From Vaginella massiliensis (GTDB lineage: Bacteria > Bacteroidota > Bacteroidia > Flavobacteriales > Weeksellaceae), in contig NZ_LT593747.1 in NCBI RefSeq assembly GCF_900089075.1, positions 124,001-188,000 on the forward strand: a stretch of 64,000 bases of DNA, in the 5' to 3' direction. The first letter of the stretch is position 1. Every line of letters starts with the position of its first letter. Under the pieces are notes generated by a model that was not told where the DNA came from, ran no database searches, and was given only the letters and a program-made list of their open reading frames with translations. Below, piece by piece: positions 42,188 to 49,819 of the stretch. A program made the translations under genes and the position numbers.

Positions 42188-43672
42188 ATGCGAGAAGATT
42201 ATATTAAATTAATTTTTGGATTGAAAATCAAGCAGTTACGAACCGATAAAGATTTGTCGCTATTCAAATTATCGAAGATTACTGGGCTGTCGAAATCCTA
42301 TTTGAATGAAATAGAAAAAGGGAAAAAGTATCCGAAAACAGATAAAATAATCTTGCTCGCCGAAGCTTTGGAGGTAGATTATGATGAGTTGGTTTCGCTG
42401 CGATTAGACAAAAATTTGGCGCCGATTGGAGAAATTTTGCAAAGCAACCTTCTGAAAGAAATTCCGCTGGAATTGTTTGGAATTGAAGAGCGAAATTTGA
42501 TCGAAATCATTTCCAATGCGCCTGCAAAGGTGAACGCTTTTATTTCGACCGTCATCGAAATTGCAAATAATTACAACCTCACGCGCGAAAGTTTTTTCTT
42601 GGCTGCTCTGCGATCGTATCAAGAGGCAAATGATAATTATTTTCCAGAAATAGAACAAAAAGCCAAGAAATTCTTGAAAGAATATGCCGATCGACCTTCT
42701 GTAGAAATTACCGATGATTGGATGGAAGAGGTTTTGCGAGAAGAGTTTGGTTACGAGATTATTTTGGAAGACTTCGCCACAATAATGCCTCAGGATTTGG
42801 CAAAATTGAGGTCGATTTTTATCGAAACAAAAAAGAAGTTGTTCATCAATTCGCAGACCGATCGAGATCAAAAACGATTCATTTTGGCTAAAGAAATTGG
42901 CTACAACTATTTAGCATTGAAAGAGCGATTATATACTTTTTCTTGGGCGAGTTTCGAATCGTTTGATCAATTGTTGAATAATTTTTATGCCTCTTATTTT
43001 GCGGGAGCGATTTTGTTGCCCGAAGAGCAATTGGTCGATGATCTGAAAACTGTTTTTTCGTTGGAAAAACATGATTTGAATCGAATGTTGAATGAGCTGA
43101 TGCGCTATACAGAATCTCCAGAGACAATTTATCAACGGTTGACCAATTTGCTTCCGCGGCACTTCAATATTCGCGATTTGTTTTTTCTACGAATTTCTAA
43201 TCGTCGAGGAACAGACAGTTTTAGGTTGACTAAAGAATTGCACCTGAATCAACAACATTCGCCACAAGCCAACGAGACCGATGAGCATTATTGCAGGCGT
43301 TGGGTGTCGATACGAGTGGTAAAAGATTTAGAAAAATTAGAAGGTGTGAATCATGTGATTTCGGCTCAAATTTCGGTGTATCCTTATCATAACAGCAAGA
43401 AATATTATGTGATTTCGTCGGCAACTCAAGATCCATTTCATCCAGAATTTTTCAGAAGTGTTTCGATAGGCGTGTTGTACGAATCTGCAACAAAACATGT
43501 GAAGTATTTAGAAGATCCTTCTATTGTAGAGCAAGAAGTTGCGGTGACTTGTGAGAATTGCGGAATGAAAGATTGCCTCGAAAGAGCTGCGCCACCAAAA
43601 CGATTCGAAAGAAATGTAAAATCAAAAAAACTGAATTTCTTGATCAATGATTTTATCAAAAAACAAAGTTGA
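42188..43672 (+). CDS. XRE-type regulator of the RamB/ScfR family (short-chain acyl-CoA regulator-like)
   Basis: A 494-residue protein. Residues 8-65 are an XRE helix-turn-helix (IKQLRTDKDLSLFKLSKITG, LSKSYLNEIEKGKKYPKTDK). The middle corresponds to an IrrE/ImmA-like domain, but the metal-binding HExxH is replaced by AKEIGYNYL, so no protease activity is expected. The C-terminal third matches the short-chain fatty acyl-CoA regulator domain, with a cysteine cluster in VTCENCGMKDCLERAAPP that could hold zinc. Relatives such as RamB control acetate/propionate metabolism in actinobacteria. Here no glyoxylate or methylcitrate genes are adjacent, so targets lie elsewhere. The palindrome upstream suggests autoregulation. 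Confidence 0.85.
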   Translation: MREDYIKLIFGLKIKQLRTDKDLSLFKLSKITGLSKSYLNEIEKGKKYPKTDKIILLAEALEVDYDELVSLRLDKNLAPIGEILQSNLLKEIPLELFGIEERNLIEIISNAPAKVNAFISTVIEIANNYNLTRESFFLAALRSYQEANDNYFPEIEQKAKKFLKEYADRPSVEITDDWMEEVLREEFGYEIILEDFATIMPQDLAKLRSIFIETKKKLFINSQTDRDQKRFILAKEIGYNYLALKERLYTFSWASFESFDQLLNNFYASYFAGAILLPEEQLVDDLKTVFSLEKHDLNRMLNELMRYTESPETIYQRLTNLLPRHFNIRDLFFLRISNRRGTDSFRLTKELHLNQQHSPQANETDEHYCRRWVSIRVVKDLEKLEGVNHVISAQISVYPYHNSKKYYVISSATQDPFHPEFFRSVSIGVLYESATKHVKYLEDPSIVEQEVAVTCENCGMKDCLERAAPPKRFERNVKSKKLNFLINDFIKKQS

Positions 43673-43775
43673 AATATGTTGATGAATGTTTTATTTTTCT
43701 AATGTTTTTTGAAATCTTTATCCATTCTACGATTGAATTAGTCGCTATTTTATTTTAGATATTTTAGTATTCAAG

Positions 43776-43783
43776 TACCTTTG
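43776..43783 (+). promoter_or_regulatory. Candidate -7 box directly before the UbiA-like gene
   Basis: TACCTTTG ends five bases before the ATG at 43789, so the transcript would have almost no leader. Confidence 0.4.
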
Positions 43784-43788
43784 TAGGC

Positions 43789-44697
43789 ATGCAACAAACC
43801 TTGAAGCGATATGTAGAAAAAATATTTTTTTCCAATGTGTTTTTGGGTTTTATCGTTGTGGCATTATGCATAGACAACAATCTGGAACAGGGATTTGTAA
43901 TCAATTCGGTTTGGTTTTATGCTTTTGTTTTTTCGATTACCATTTTGTTTTATTTGCATGCTTATCGCAATTCTGACCAAAACAAATTCATCGCAAATCC
44001 TAGAATGCAATTCTATTTCGATTATCGGCAGTCAGTCGGATTGTTGTATAGATTTTTACTTTTATCCAGTATTGTATCTGGAGTTGTGTTGGCACTGAAT
44101 TCGGTAGAAAATCTTGCTCATTTACCCTTTTGGGTTTATGTGATGCTTGGTATTTCTGTGTTGTTGAGTTTTGCCTATTACGACACTCCATTGCAGTTTT
44201 CTTTTCGACGTCTGATGTGGTTCAAACCGATTTTAATAGCTTGGACTTGGACGATGGTGACCTCGATTTTACCGCTTGTTTTTCTTACTTTAGAACAAAA
44301 TCAATCGTGGAGGTTAGATGCACGATTTGTTTTTATTTCGACACAAATTTTTATGTTTTGTTTGGTCAATGCTCTTTTGTTTGATGTAAAAGATTACGAA
44401 GACGATGCCAATCATCAACTGAAAACATTTGTAGTGCAATATGGTGAAAAAATTATGGTTTATCGCGTGATAATACCGTTGTTGTTCTTGGGTGCAATGA
44501 GTTTAATTGTTTTTGGTGTTTGGTACGATTTGCCATTGCATCGAGTGATTTTCATGCTGATGCCGATTGTAATTTTTGCCCTTCTTAGCCTACGGTTGAA
44601 TGCCAATAAATCGATTCTCTATTTCTTGGTTGTCATCGATGGAATGTTGTTGCTAAAAGCACTTTTAGGAATTTTCTGCGTATTTTGGTTTGAATAA
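43789..44697 (+). CDS. UbiA-like integral membrane protein
   Basis: A 302-residue membrane protein with eight to nine hydrophobic helices. The second aspartate-rich motif of UbiA prenyltransferases is visible (LLFDVKDYEDDANHQLKTFV), but the first (NDxxDxxxD) has no obvious counterpart; the equivalent loop reads YLHAYRNSDQNKFIANPR. It is therefore either a divergent prenyltransferase or an inactive relative. No quinone or carotenoid genes are nearby. Confidence 0.6.
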   Translation: MQQTLKRYVEKIFFSNVFLGFIVVALCIDNNLEQGFVINSVWFYAFVFSITILFYLHAYRNSDQNKFIANPRMQFYFDYRQSVGLLYRFLLLSSIVSGVVLALNSVENLAHLPFWVYVMLGISVLLSFAYYDTPLQFSFRRLMWFKPILIAWTWTMVTSILPLVFLTLEQNQSWRLDARFVFISTQIFMFCLVNALLFDVKDYEDDANHQLKTFVVQYGEKIMVYRVIIPLLFLGAMSLIVFGVWYDLPLHRVIFMLMPIVIFALLSLRLNANKSILYFLVVIDGMLLLKALLGIFCVFWFE

Positions 44698-44725
44698 AAA
44701 AAGGATTGAACATGCAATCCTTTTT
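44697..44725. terminator. Two-way terminator
   Basis: AAAAGGATTG / CAATCCTTTT with a six-base loop AACATG between convergent genes. Confidence 0.85.
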
Positions 44726-44729
44726 CTCA

Positions 44730-45362
44730 TTATTTTATTTCGGTAAGAAAGTTTTCTTTCGGTTGTCGTACTTTTTTCAGTGGATAAAGCCAGTCATTTT
44801 CTGTATCTCGATAGCCTAAAACAAGAATTGTTTGCGATTTCAAGCCCTTAGCTTTCAAACCTAAAAGTTCGTCTAAGTCTTGATTTACAAAGCCTTCCAT
44901 TGGTGTAGCGTCTACTCGTAGTTCTGCTGCTGCTGCAATGGCAACACCGAATGATAGATAGGCTTGTTTTGCTGTATGAGCGGCTTGTTCGGCTTCTGGT
45001 AAATTGAGTAATTGTGCTTTCAGTCCGGCTTTGTATTGGTCGGTTGTGTTGAGTGGTAAACCGCGTTCGGTATTCATGTGATCGAAAATTTTATCGATGC
45101 GTTCATCGGTATACCGATCCCAAGAGGCAAATACCAAAACATGCGATCCGTCTACGATTTGCGATTGCCCAAAAGCAACTGTTTGAATTTTTTGTTTCAA
45201 TTCGTCATTCGATATCGAAATAATTTCGAACGGTTGCAACCCAGATGAAGATGGAGCAAGATGAGCAGCTTCTAAAATTTGGTCTACCATTGCTTGATCC
45301 ACTTTTTTACCATTCATTTTTTTGGTAGCGTATCGCCATTTAAGACTATTTAATAATTCCAT
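44730..45362 (-). CDS. NAD(P)H-dependent nitroreductase-family oxidoreductase
   Basis: A 210-residue flavoprotein of the NfsB type: SLKWRYATKKMNGKK near the start with the FMN phosphate-binding Arg, LAPSSSGLQPFEIISI, and a C-terminal TILVLGYRDTENDWLYPLKKVR with basic FMN-contacting residues. Such enzymes reduce nitro-compounds or quinones with NAD(P)H as dimers; the physiological substrate is unknown. It lies 68 bases from mgsA in the same direction, so the two may be co-transcribed. Confidence 0.88.
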   Translation of the reverse strand: MELLNSLKWRYATKKMNGKKVDQAMVDQILEAAHLAPSSSGLQPFEIISISNDELKQKIQTVAFGQSQIVDGSHVLVFASWDRYTDERIDKIFDHMNTERGLPLNTTDQYKAGLKAQLLNLPEAEQAAHTAKQAYLSFGVAIAAAAELRVDATPMEGFVNQDLDELLGLKAKGLKSQTILVLGYRDTENDWLYPLKKVRQPKENFLTEIK

Positions 45363-45430
45363 GATTCATTTTTTATAATTGTCAAATGTAGACATCATCA
45401 GCAAAAAAACTATTGATGTACGTCAATAAA

Positions 45431-45799
45431 TCATTTGCTCAAATGATCCAATAACATTTCGGCAGTTGCCGGATTTGTTGCCAACGGAACATTGTGCACG
45501 TCACACAATCTCAACAGCATATTCACATCTGGCTCGTGTGGGTGTTTCCCCATCGGGTCGCGAAAGAAGAAAACCATTTGTGTGAGTCCGTCTACTACGC
45601 GTGCTGCAATTTGTGCATCGCCACCAAGAGGTCCAGAAAACATTTTATTCACGTTGAGTCCGATTTCCTCTATATATCGACCAGTAGTTCCTGTTGCGAT
45701 GAGTTGGATGTTGTTGGCAGCTAGTGTTTCGCGATGTTTCATGATGAAATTGACCATTTCGGCTTTTTTACCGTCATGAGCAATAAGTGCTATTTCCAT
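45431..45799 (-). CDS. mgsA: Methylglyoxal synthase
   Basis: MgsA turns dihydroxyacetone phosphate into methylglyoxal and phosphate, a bypass when sugar phosphates build up. The 122-residue protein has IALIAHDGKKAEMVNF, the phosphate loop ATGTTGRYIEE, SGPLGGDAQIAARV with the catalytic Asp, and FFFRDPMGKHPHEPDV with the conserved His. It is a little shorter at both ends than E. coli MgsA (152), as usual in Bacteroidota. Methylglyoxal detoxification in this organism can use bacillithiol, for which bshA is in the window. Confidence 0.95.
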   Translation of the reverse strand: MEIALIAHDGKKAEMVNFIMKHRETLAANNIQLIATGTTGRYIEEIGLNVNKMFSGPLGGDAQIAARVVDGLTQMVFFFRDPMGKHPHEPDVNMLLRLCDVHNVPLATNPATAEMLLDHLSK

Positions 45800-45828
45800 A
45801 TTGGTTCTATTTTTTGTTGATAAAGTAG

Positions 45829-45836
45829 TACCTTTG
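45829..45836 (+). promoter_or_regulatory. Candidate -7 box of the PaaE-like gene
   Basis: TACCTTTG, 49 bases before the start. The leader contains a small hairpin AATTCC / GGAATT at 45846-45861. Confidence 0.4.
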
Positions 45837-45885
45837 CAAAGGTAATTCCAATAAAGGAATTGGCGATAAAAAGCATCGATATTTT

Positions 45886-46935
45886 ATGAAATTTCATACC
45901 TTAAAGATTAAAAATAAAAATCAACTCACTACCGATTCTGTTGAGCTTATCTTCGATATTCCCGAAGTTTTGCATACCGATTTTGATTACAAGCCAGGGC
46001 AATATGTAACCCTGGATTTCGATGGAGTAAGACGCGATTATTCGTTGTGCAATTCGCCATTGAATAAAGAATGGTCGGTTGCAGTGAAGACAACCCCCAA
46101 TGGTAAAATTTCTAATTATATAGTTCATGAGCTGCAGGCTGGTGATGAGGTTTTGGTTTCTACGCCTCATGGTCGATTTGGGATTCCTTCTAGGCCCAAC
46201 GAAAAACGCACCCTGTTAGCTTTTGCGGCAGGTAGCGGAATTACACCAATCATGAGTATGCTCGAATATACGTTGCAGACCGAAGTTTGGGTTAATTTTT
46301 ACCTTTTTTATGGCAACAAATCGGCTAGCAATACGATGTTTCGTGAAAAATTAAATCATTTGAAATTGAACTATCCAAATAATCTTCATGTGTTCAATTT
46401 TTATACAAACGATCCTCAGGAAGATTGGATTTTCAACGGTCGAATCGATAAAGCAAAATTCGATCTGATTTTGAATCAGTTGGTTGATATCAACGAAGTT
46501 GACGAAGCCATGATTTGTGGACCAGAAGAAATGATTTTCGAACTGGCGGCGGCAATCAATGAGGCTGGAATCATTCAGAAACATATTCATTTCGAATTGT
46601 TTAATCCAAAAATCGATCCGACTAAAGTTTTTCCGAAAGACGAAGGCGGAATCGATGAGGTCGAGGTGACAGTGGTCTTGGATGGCGAAACCAATACCGT
46701 TACTTGGAATAGAGAGAAAAACCTAATCGATACTTTGTTGGATGCTGATATTGATGCGCCATATTCTTGTAAAGGCGGTATTTGTAGCAGTTGCCTGTGT
46801 AAAATTGAAGAAGGCGAAGTTGAAATCGGGGAAAACTTTATCCTTACCGATGCAGATTACGCAGCAGGGTTGACATTGGCTTGTATTTCGCGACCAAAAA
46901 CTCCAACCTTGTCCATCAATTTCGATGCAGTCTAA
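45886..46935 (+). CDS. PaaE-like NAD(P)H ferredoxin reductase with C-terminal 2Fe-2S domain
   Basis: A 349-residue electron-transfer protein. Residues 1-105 form the FAD-binding barrel with RDYSLCNSP (RxYS); 110-230 form the NAD(P) domain with LLAFAAGSGITPIMSM and MICGPEEM; residues 265-349 are a plant-type ferredoxin with CKGGICSSCLCKIEEGEVE and the fourth cysteine in LACISRP. The build is that of PaaE, but no paaABC oxygenase genes are present, so it serves another oxygenase or desaturase. Relatives are common in flavobacteria. Confidence 0.9.
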   Translation: MKFHTLKIKNKNQLTTDSVELIFDIPEVLHTDFDYKPGQYVTLDFDGVRRDYSLCNSPLNKEWSVAVKTTPNGKISNYIVHELQAGDEVLVSTPHGRFGIPSRPNEKRTLLAFAAGSGITPIMSMLEYTLQTEVWVNFYLFYGNKSASNTMFREKLNHLKLNYPNNLHVFNFYTNDPQEDWIFNGRIDKAKFDLILNQLVDINEVDEAMICGPEEMIFELAAAINEAGIIQKHIHFELFNPKIDPTKVFPKDEGGIDEVEVTVVLDGETNTVTWNREKNLIDTLLDADIDAPYSCKGGICSSCLCKIEEGEVEIGENFILTDADYAAGLTLACISRPKTPTLSINFDAV

Positions 46936-47015
46936 AAATAATAATATCGAAAATAAAAGCTCGATTAAGCCAAAAAAAGACACAGAAAGCTCTAATTCTT
47001 CAACAATTTAGAATC

Positions 47016-47051
47016 AAAACAGCGGTAATCATCAGTTTACTGCTGTTTTTT
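47016..47051 (+). terminator. Terminator after the PaaE-like gene
   Basis: AAAACAGCGGTAA / TTACTGCTGTTTT (one G-T pair) with a loop of eight bases and seven T. The 80 bases between gene and hairpin hold nothing recognised. Confidence 0.8.
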
Positions 47052-47125
47052 TATGAGGTATAAATTTAGAATCTCACGCCCAACATCCTGAAGAGTAAAG
47101 AGATTAAAATTGTAACCTTACCAAG

Positions 47126-47795
47126 ATGGAAATTTTACGCATAGAAGACGACCAAAGGGTTGCTGAGCTCATACAGAGAGGTTTGGAAAAGCAAGGCTTT
47201 GCCATCACGCAAGCGTACGACGGGCTTTCGGGTATGAAATTGGCGCTGCAAAATCATTACGATCTGATCATTACGGATATTATTTTACCAAAAATAGACG
47301 GATTGGATTTGTGCATACACATCAGAAAGTACAAGCCAGAATCGCCGATTATCATGCTCACGGCGCTTGGCACTACAGATGATAAAGTAGAAGGTTTTGA
47401 GGCCGGAGCAGAGGATTATTTGGTGAAACCTTTCGAAATGCGCGAGCTTTTGGCACGTAATTGTGTTTTGCTCAAACGTAATAATCGGGCAGCGAACAAC
47501 GCCAGTTTTATCTTGCGATTTACCGATCTTGAAATGAATTTGAACACCACAATTGTAAAGCGCAACGGAATAGAAATAAAGCTTACGCCAAAAGAATTTA
47601 ATCTGTTGGAACACATGATGCAAATCCCCGAAAGGGTCTTGTCGAGAGCAGAAATCGCCGAAGAGGTTTGGGACACACGTTTTGATACCAGTACCAATTT
47701 TATTGACGTTTATCTCAATTATTTACGCAAAAAAAATCGATAAGAATTTCGATAAAAAACTTATTCATACCAAATCGGGAATGGGGTTTATTTTG
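47126..47795 (+). pseudogene. OmpR-type response regulator, 3' end frameshifted
   Basis: The intact frame gives 205 residues: receiver domain with acidic pocket EDD, phospho-acceptor Asp in DLIITDIILPKIDG, the Thr of TALG and Lys in LVKPFE; then a winged-helix output domain with LTPKEFNLLEHMM and FIDVYLNYLRKKNR, where it stops at 47743. One A fewer in the A8 tract at 47729-47736 would continue with the normal family ending IDKNFDKKLIHTKSGMGFIL, the recognition wing. The product therefore probably lacks the last beta-hairpin and binds DNA poorly or not at all. Its partner kinase gene downstream is heavily decayed. Family likeness is to CusR/RprY-type regulators. Confidence 0.8.
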
Positions 47796-47797
47796 AT

Positions 47798-47832
47798 GAG
47801 TTATGAGTTAGAAGTTTTACGTTATGAGTGAA
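47798..47832. repeat. Degenerate heptamer repeats left of the four-helix-bundle cassette
   Basis: Seven-base units GAGTTAT, GAGTTAG, AAGTTTT, ACGTTAT, GAGTGAA follow each other without gaps directly after the response regulator reading frame. Confidence 0.5.
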
Positions 47833-47841
47833 AGGTAATCA

Positions 47842-48163
47842 ATATTAAAGGAAAAATCATTTTTGTTTGCTTTGCGAGCGATTGATTTATACAAATACTT
47901 ATGCGATGAGAAAAAAGAGTTTGTATTAAGTAAACAATTTTTTTCGAAGTAGCACTTCGGTTGGTGCTAATATTCGTGAGGCTCAAAATGCAGAGAGTAA
48001 TATGGACTTTATTCATAAGCTTGCTATCGCTCAGAAAGAATGTGATGAAACCTTGTATGGGGTAGAGCTTCTTTATAAAGCGAATTATATTGCTGAAGCT
48101 GATTTTAGTACAGTTTATTCGATGCAAACGAAATATTTAAAATGCTTCGAAGCGCCATTATAA
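47842..48163 (+). pseudogene. Four-helix-bundle (S23/IVS-type) protein gene, frameshifted and without start codon
   Basis: Two frames joined at a T7 tract (47938-47944) give the known four-helix-bundle family: KEKSFLFALRAIDLYKYLCD, KKEFVLSKQFF, then after the shift RSSTSVGANIREAQNAESNM and DFIHKLAIAQKECDETLYG. With six T the frame would be continuous (QFFRSSTSVGAN). No ATG is found at the head of the frame; a TAA precedes it at 47836. The family is known from intervening sequences in 23S rRNA and as free genes flanked by short repeats. It sits exactly between the response regulator and kinase genes. Confidence 0.75.
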
Positions 48164-48185
48164 CCTCAAAAAACAAACTCAAATA

Positions 48186-48210
48186 ACTTATCACTTATCA
48201 TTTATCATTC
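48186..48210. repeat. Heptamer repeats right of the four-helix-bundle cassette
   Basis: Units ACTTATC, ACTTATC, ATTTATC, ATTC lie 22 bases after the cassette gene and 13 before the kinase start. Reversed they read GATAAGT / GATAAAT, close to the units at 3519-3557. Confidence 0.55.
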
Positions 48211-48222
48211 AAAACTAACAAA

Positions 48223-49642
48223 GTGAAAACAAGAACTCGCCTTACGATATTATTCACACTGATTACCGCAACTATTTTATTGGTGTTTGCAGCGGTGATC
48301 TATTATACCGCAAAAGAAAATCGAGAAAAAGAATTTTATACCCTTCTGAAAAAAGTAGCAATCACAAAAATCAACTTATATTTGAATGCAAGTGTGGATA
48401 AGTAAATTTTGCAGGACATTTACCTAAATAACCGAAAAATTTTAAATGAAGTTGAGGTCGCGATTTATGACACTGCATTTAATCTGTTGTATCATGATGC
48501 CGTGGAGATTGATTTTGTAAAGGAAACCAAGCAAATCACAGACGACACCAACAAAAAGGGTGAAATTAATTTTTATCAGGAAGATTGGCAGGTTATCGGC
48601 TTGCGTGACGAATTTCAAGACAAAAATTACATCGTTACCGCCACAGCCAAAGACTAGTATGCTTGAGGTAAATTGGATATCTTGTTCAAAACCATTGTAG
48701 TAATTTTCGTTATCTTTATTTTGGTTATTTATGTTGCAGGTCGTTTCTTTTTTAGAAAAGCATTCGAATCTGTGAAAGAGATGACCGAAAAAGCGAGGAT
48801 AATTTCGGCTACAAATCTAGATTTGCGATTGCCGAGCAATGGCAACAAAGACGAGCTCTCGCAGTTGGTCAATACATTCAACGAAAAAGCTAAACCGATT
48901 AGATAATTCTTTTGAGGATAGAAAAATTTTGTTTCTAACATATCATACGAATTGTGCACGCCGCTTGCCGCCATTATTACCGAGTTAGAACTTTCGGCAG
49001 ACAAAGAAAAAAGCAGAAGAATATAAATCTGCCATCCAATACGCACTGAACGATGCCCGAAAATTAGTCTGCCTTTCGAATAGTTTGTTGGATTTGGTTA
49101 AAGCGAGTTACGACCCTACCGAAATTGCTTTTAAACCAACCCGAATAGACGAAGTATTGTTGGATGCACGATTGCTGGTACAAAAGGCAAATCCGGATTA
49201 TAAAGTAGATATACACTTCGAAAATGATTTTGAAGACGACAATCAAATCTCGGTAAACGGCAATGAATACCTCTTGAAAGTAGCGTTTACCAAGCTGTTC
49301 GAAAACGGTTGCAAGTTTTCTGAGGATAATAGTTATAAGGTTTCCATTGCATTCAACTCAGCCGAAATTATCCAATCAGATGCCAAAATCGTTAAATCGC
49401 CATCGTTCATTATGCTCCGTTTTCAAGACAAGGGAACAGGGATTTCGCCAGAAGATCAACAAAATATTTTTACGCCTTTTTATCGGGGCGAGAACAAAGC
49501 ATTTGCAGAGGGCAACGGCATTGGACTTTCTCTTACCCAAAAAATTATCAGGCTACACCAAGGCGAAATCTCGGTACAATCCGAACCAAATAAAGGCACA
49601 ACGTTCAGTGTTGAGCTGCCTTCGATCACAGAAAACGATTGA
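48223..49642 (+). pseudogene. Sensor histidine kinase, heavily decayed
   Basis: The parts line up as one kinase of about 470 codons: N-terminal membrane helix (LTILFTLITATILLVFAAVIY), periplasmic domain, second helix (IVVIFVIFILVIYVAGRFFF), HAMP, dimerisation/H-box, and a CA domain with LFENGCKFSED (N box), RFQDKGTGISPEDQQNIF (G1/F) and GNGIGLSLTQKIIRLH (G2). In-frame stops are TAA at 48403, TAG at 48655 and TGA at 48664; frameshifts lie in A-tracts near 48883, 48922 and 49007. The H-box reads SYELCTPL, so the phospho-accepting His is Tyr. Autophosphorylation is lost. The last intact piece (49085-49642) encodes an ATPase domain alone and is not a separate gene. Confidence 0.85.
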
Positions 49643-49753
49643 TGAAGTGTAATCATCGGGAAAACTTTTAACGCTGTGATTTTCCAATTCAGAACCTCAT
49701 TATAATAAACTTGGATAATAGTTTTTTTGATGCGATAAGGGGAGTGTAGGCAT

Positions 49754-49787
49754 TAAAAAAAAAGCCGCCTCAGTTTTGAGACAGCTT
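49754..49787 (-). terminator. Terminator of the S46 peptidase gene
   Basis: On the minus strand AAGCTGTCTCA / TGAGGCGGCTT pairs with two G-T wobbles around AAAC and is followed by nine T. Confidence 0.8.
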
Positions 49788-49819
49788 ATTGTGTTGGGTT
49801 GTGATTTGAAAATATAGTT

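Noticed and set aside
49085-49642. A free-standing ATPase (anti-sigma-type) gene
   Set aside because: It begins inside the dimerisation helix of the decayed kinase and aligns with the rest of that gene in order.
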